Below are positions 61,905-64,000 of a DNA stretch of 64,000 nt, in pieces. This stretch comes from an uncultured Bacillota bacterium (GTDB lineage Bacteria; Bacillota; Clostridia; Peptostreptococcales; Anaerovoracaceae): assembly GCA_949287095.1 (NCBI GenBank), contig CASEFA010000001.1, forward strand, positions 1 to 64,000. Direction: 5' to 3'. Position numbers and translations under genes: made by a program. Every line of letters begins with the position of its first letter. Position 1 is the stretch's first letter. Below the pieces are notes generated by a model. The model was given only the letters and a program-made list of their open reading frames with translations. It did no database searches and had not been told where the DNA came from.

Positions 61905-63071
61905 TTATCCGCTAAGCCCTAAGATCTGGGTGAATCTTCCCGAGAAGATGAAGAATCCGAACATGGCCAGATTAAACGTGATTCCCCAGCTTATAAATTT
62001 ATACCAGCGTTCTTTTTTATGCTTCTTATGGAACTTCGACTTCTTCTGATAGATTTCCGTAAGCGCCAGCAGAACGCCGTGATAAAGTCCGTAAATTATA
62101 TAGTATATGTCAAGACCGTGCCACACGCCCATGACGCCCATGTTTATGATAAACCCGACTGATGCTCCCGTAAGCTTGTTCTTGAACCATTTGCCCTTTA
62201 TGGCCTTCATCATGAATCTGGAAAAGATGAAGTCCCTGAACCAGTAGGAAAGGCTCATGTGCCATCTGTCCCAGAAATCCTTCATGTCGGTGGCAAGAAA
62301 CGGTTTATTGAAATTGTCCGGGCTCTTTATTCCGAGTATGTAGCTGGTTCCCACCGCCATAAGGCTGTATCCTGCAAAGTCGAAGAACAGGTACAGACCG
62401 TATGAGTACATGTAAATCCCCTGGTTTATAAGGCGACTTCCGCTTCCCAGCCACGTTATGGCCTGATAGAAGCCTGCAGCGAGGGCAAACTTGTACGTCA
62501 TTCCCAGAACGATTTTAAAAAGACCGTTTCCCAGAAGGTCTATATATTCCGCCCGTGAGAGCTTTCCGTAAAGGTCCTCTGAAAACCTTCTGCTCCTGTC
62601 TATAGGTCCCGATGACAGACACGGGAAAAATGTCAGGAAGTACAGGAAATCAAACGGCTTCACCTCTTTTATAAGACCGTCATATATTTCAATTATAATC
62701 TGCACCGACTTGAAGGTCAGATACGAAAGGCCGAGGAATGCGAAGATTCCGTGTCCGGTGACAAAGGCTGAAATCTTCCATACGCCGAGGGGCGCTATCG
62801 AAAGGATTATGAAAAGCCAGTACAGAATTCCGTTTCTCGGTTTCCTTCTGTTGACGAATATGTACGCATTTACGAGAAGCAGCTGGTACAGGCAGTAGAC
62901 TGCAAGGTTCAATATGGCCTTCGGGCTCGACCCCATGGCCATATATATAAAGACTGCCGTAACAAACGCTCCGTAGTACTTTATAGGCTTTTCCATAAGT
63001 CCGAGAACTACAGCGGGAACGAGAAGCAATGCCGCCCAGATGAAAAAATAAAAGTCTCCGAATAGGGTCAT
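61905..63071 (-). CDS. dltB: D-alanyl transfer protein DltB (MBOAT family)
   Basis: A 388-residue membrane-bound O-acyltransferase with about 10-11 helices. The conserved region is FWDRWHMSLSYWFRDFIFSRFM, and the catalytic histidine is in MGVWHGLDIYYI. It takes D-alanine from DltC across the membrane. Its ATG overlaps the dltA stop by one base (TAATG). Confidence 0.95.
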   Translation of the reverse strand: MTLFGDFYFFIWAALLLVPAVVLGLMEKPIKYYGAFVTAVFIYMAMGSSPKAILNLAVYCLYQLLLVNAYIFVNRRKPRNGILYWLFIILSIAPLGVWKISAFVTGHGIFAFLGLSYLTFKSVQIIIEIYDGLIKEVKPFDFLYFLTFFPCLSSGPIDRSRRFSEDLYGKLSRAEYIDLLGNGLFKIVLGMTYKFALAAGFYQAITWLGSGSRLINQGIYMYSYGLYLFFDFAGYSLMAVGTSYILGIKSPDNFNKPFLATDMKDFWDRWHMSLSYWFRDFIFSRFMMKAIKGKWFKNKLTGASVGFIINMGVMGVWHGLDIYYIIYGLYHGVLLALTEIYQKKSKFHKKHKKERWYKFISWGITFNLAMFGFFIFSGRFTQILGLSG

Positions 63072-64000
63072 TATACCAGTGCCTCCAGTTTCTTTCTGTC
63101 TGTTTTTCCGTTAATGGTCATGGGAAGGTTTTCCATGAATATGACTCTTTTCGGCACCATATATTCCGGCAGTCTCTCTTTCAGTCCGCTTTTTACTGCC
63201 TTTGCCGCCGCCAGCCGGGCCCTGGAGTCTCCGTCAAAGGCCGTACCGTCCGACGTGACCACGAATGCTGTCAGATGTCTGACCTTACCTTCCTGATATT
63301 TCGGCAATACCGCTGCCGCTTCAACGCCCTCAAGTTCTCTGATATTGTTTTCTATGTCTCCCAATTCTATCCTGTAGCCGTGCAGTTTCACCTGAAGATC
63401 CAGTCTTCCGTGATAGTAGAGCATTCCGTCCTTCAGATACCCCTGATCCCCCGTCCTGTAATATGCCCTTCCGTCAGCTTTTCTGCCGAAGACCTTTGCT
63501 GTTTTCCCGGAATCCTTAAAATACCCCTTGCTCACCGTATCTCCCACGATGATTATTTCACCGGTTTCGCCGTCAATCTCTATATCCGTTCCGGCTTTGG
63601 CATATCCTATAGGAAGCTCCTCCGCGGCCTCGATCATCTCCCCTGTTATTTCCGTGCCTGTAACGGCAACGGTGCTCTCCGTCGGGCCGTAGGTATTGAC
63701 TATGCGCGCCTTCGGGAATCTCTCCATCAACCTGGCCGCAGTAGTCTTAGTCAGCTTCTCTCCGCAAAACAGAAAGGCCTTCAGATCAGAAATAAGCTCT
63801 TCATTAAAACTCCTGTCGGAAAGACACATGTCCGCAAAAGAAGGGGTGGACACCCAGTAATTGATATTTCCTCTTCCCAGAGTCTCTATGAGTTTGCCCA
63901 TATCCTTCTGTATTTCTTTCTCCACACAGTAGAGCATTCCTCCTGATGTAAGGGACGTGTACACATCCATAACCGAAAGGTCGAAGGAAAAAGGCGCCTG
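63071..64000 (-). CDS. dltA: D-alanine--D-alanyl carrier protein ligase DltA (5' end outside window)
   Basis: The C-terminal 309 residues of this adenylating enzyme are present, open at the window edge (QAPFSFDLSVMDVYTSL is the first visible part). Adenylate-forming motifs are NTYGPTESTVAVT, YYRTGDQGYLKDGMLYYHGRLDLQVKLHGYRIELGDIE and the C-terminal lysine in NGKTDRKKL. It activates D-alanine with ATP and loads DltC. The first gene of the dlt run seen here. Confidence 0.95.
   Translation of the reverse strand, partial: QAPFSFDLSVMDVYTSLTSGGMLYCVEKEIQKDMGKLIETLGRGNINYWVSTPSFADMCLSDRSFNEELISDLKAFLFCGEKLTKTTAARLMERFPKARIVNTYGPTESTVAVTGTEITGEMIEAAEELPIGYAKAGTDIEIDGETGEIIIVGDTVSKGYFKDSGKTAKVFGRKADGRAYYRTGDQGYLKDGMLYYHGRLDLQVKLHGYRIELGDIENNIRELEGVEAAAVLPKYQEGKVRHLTAFVVTSDGTAFDGDSRARLAAAKAVKSGLKERLPEYMVPKRVIFMENLPMTINGKTDRKKLEALV

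Overview
The window is a piece of a low-to-mid GC Gram-positive chromosome. It carries a dlt operon for teichoic-acid D-alanylation, AddA, SmpB/tmRNA, two signal peptidases I, class II fructose-bisphosphate aldolase, strong TTGACA/TATAAT-type promoters and AGGAGG-type ribosome binding sites. This fits Firmicutes, most likely a clostridial anaerobe. A relative of Eubacteriales family XIII is only a guess; no rRNA or marker tree was available.

Layout. 1-140: the 5' end of a group II intron (minus strand), lying just past the terminator hairpin downstream of tmRNA. 224-4092: tmRNA, a B3/4-domain protein, SmpB, two tandem signal peptidases and an RluA-type pseudouridine synthase (all minus). 4213-5643: a small MltG-like membrane protein and fba. 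5886-13931: one giant surface protein with a von Willebrand A domain followed by about 14 Spy0128/FctA-type isopeptide repeats. 14046-15592: an MqsR-like toxin and an MqsA/Panacea antitoxin under a perfect 40-bp palindromic operator. 15600-23057: a Nudix hydrolase, then an AT-rich defence block made of a PLD-SNF2 helicase, a ParB-like protein, a C5-cytosine methyltransferase and a Sau3AI/MutH-like endonuclease.

23388-32125: uvrB has been split. Its LexA-box promoter and first 90 codons are stranded at 23289-23660. An AT-rich cargo follows (decayed metallophosphoesterase, OLD-type ATPase with TOPRIM, DUF1016/YhcG nuclease). A second uvrB start with a different N-terminus then restores a full-length uvrB, followed by uvrA. 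32126-33206: a repeat field with two 211-bp direct repeats, each holding three GGTGACA/TGTCACC inverted pairs, then a small winged-helix gene with a 16-bp palindrome.

33259-40352: a sigma-54-controlled catabolic cluster. It has two paralogous guanidino-group-modifying enzymes of the amidinotransferase/DDAH type, each behind a good -24/-12 promoter, an M28 peptidase, an NhaC-type transporter and a RocR-like enhancer-binding protein between them. 40395-43606: a BtuFCD/FecBCD-type metal-chelate ABC transporter whose ATPase has an extra C-terminal domain. 43634-45726: glnS and a PsiE-like membrane protein. 45942-47250: an XRE/HipA-like kinase pair. 47640-48021: a second, GC-rich repeat field. 48022-52418: patatin-like phospholipase and AddA (no AddB beside it). 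52549-60304: gpmI, a methyltransferase, two flavoproteins, a DUF308 membrane protein, a UspA-like protein and DinB. 60342-64000: the dlt operon (A partial, B, C, D), with a 53-residue DltX-like gene at its distal end overlapping dltD.

The most unusual parts are the split-and-repaired uvrB carrying defence cargo, the ParB-like/PLD-SNF2 pair attached to a Sau3AI-type R-M system, the sigma-54 guanidino cluster and the repeat field at 32.2-32.8 kb.
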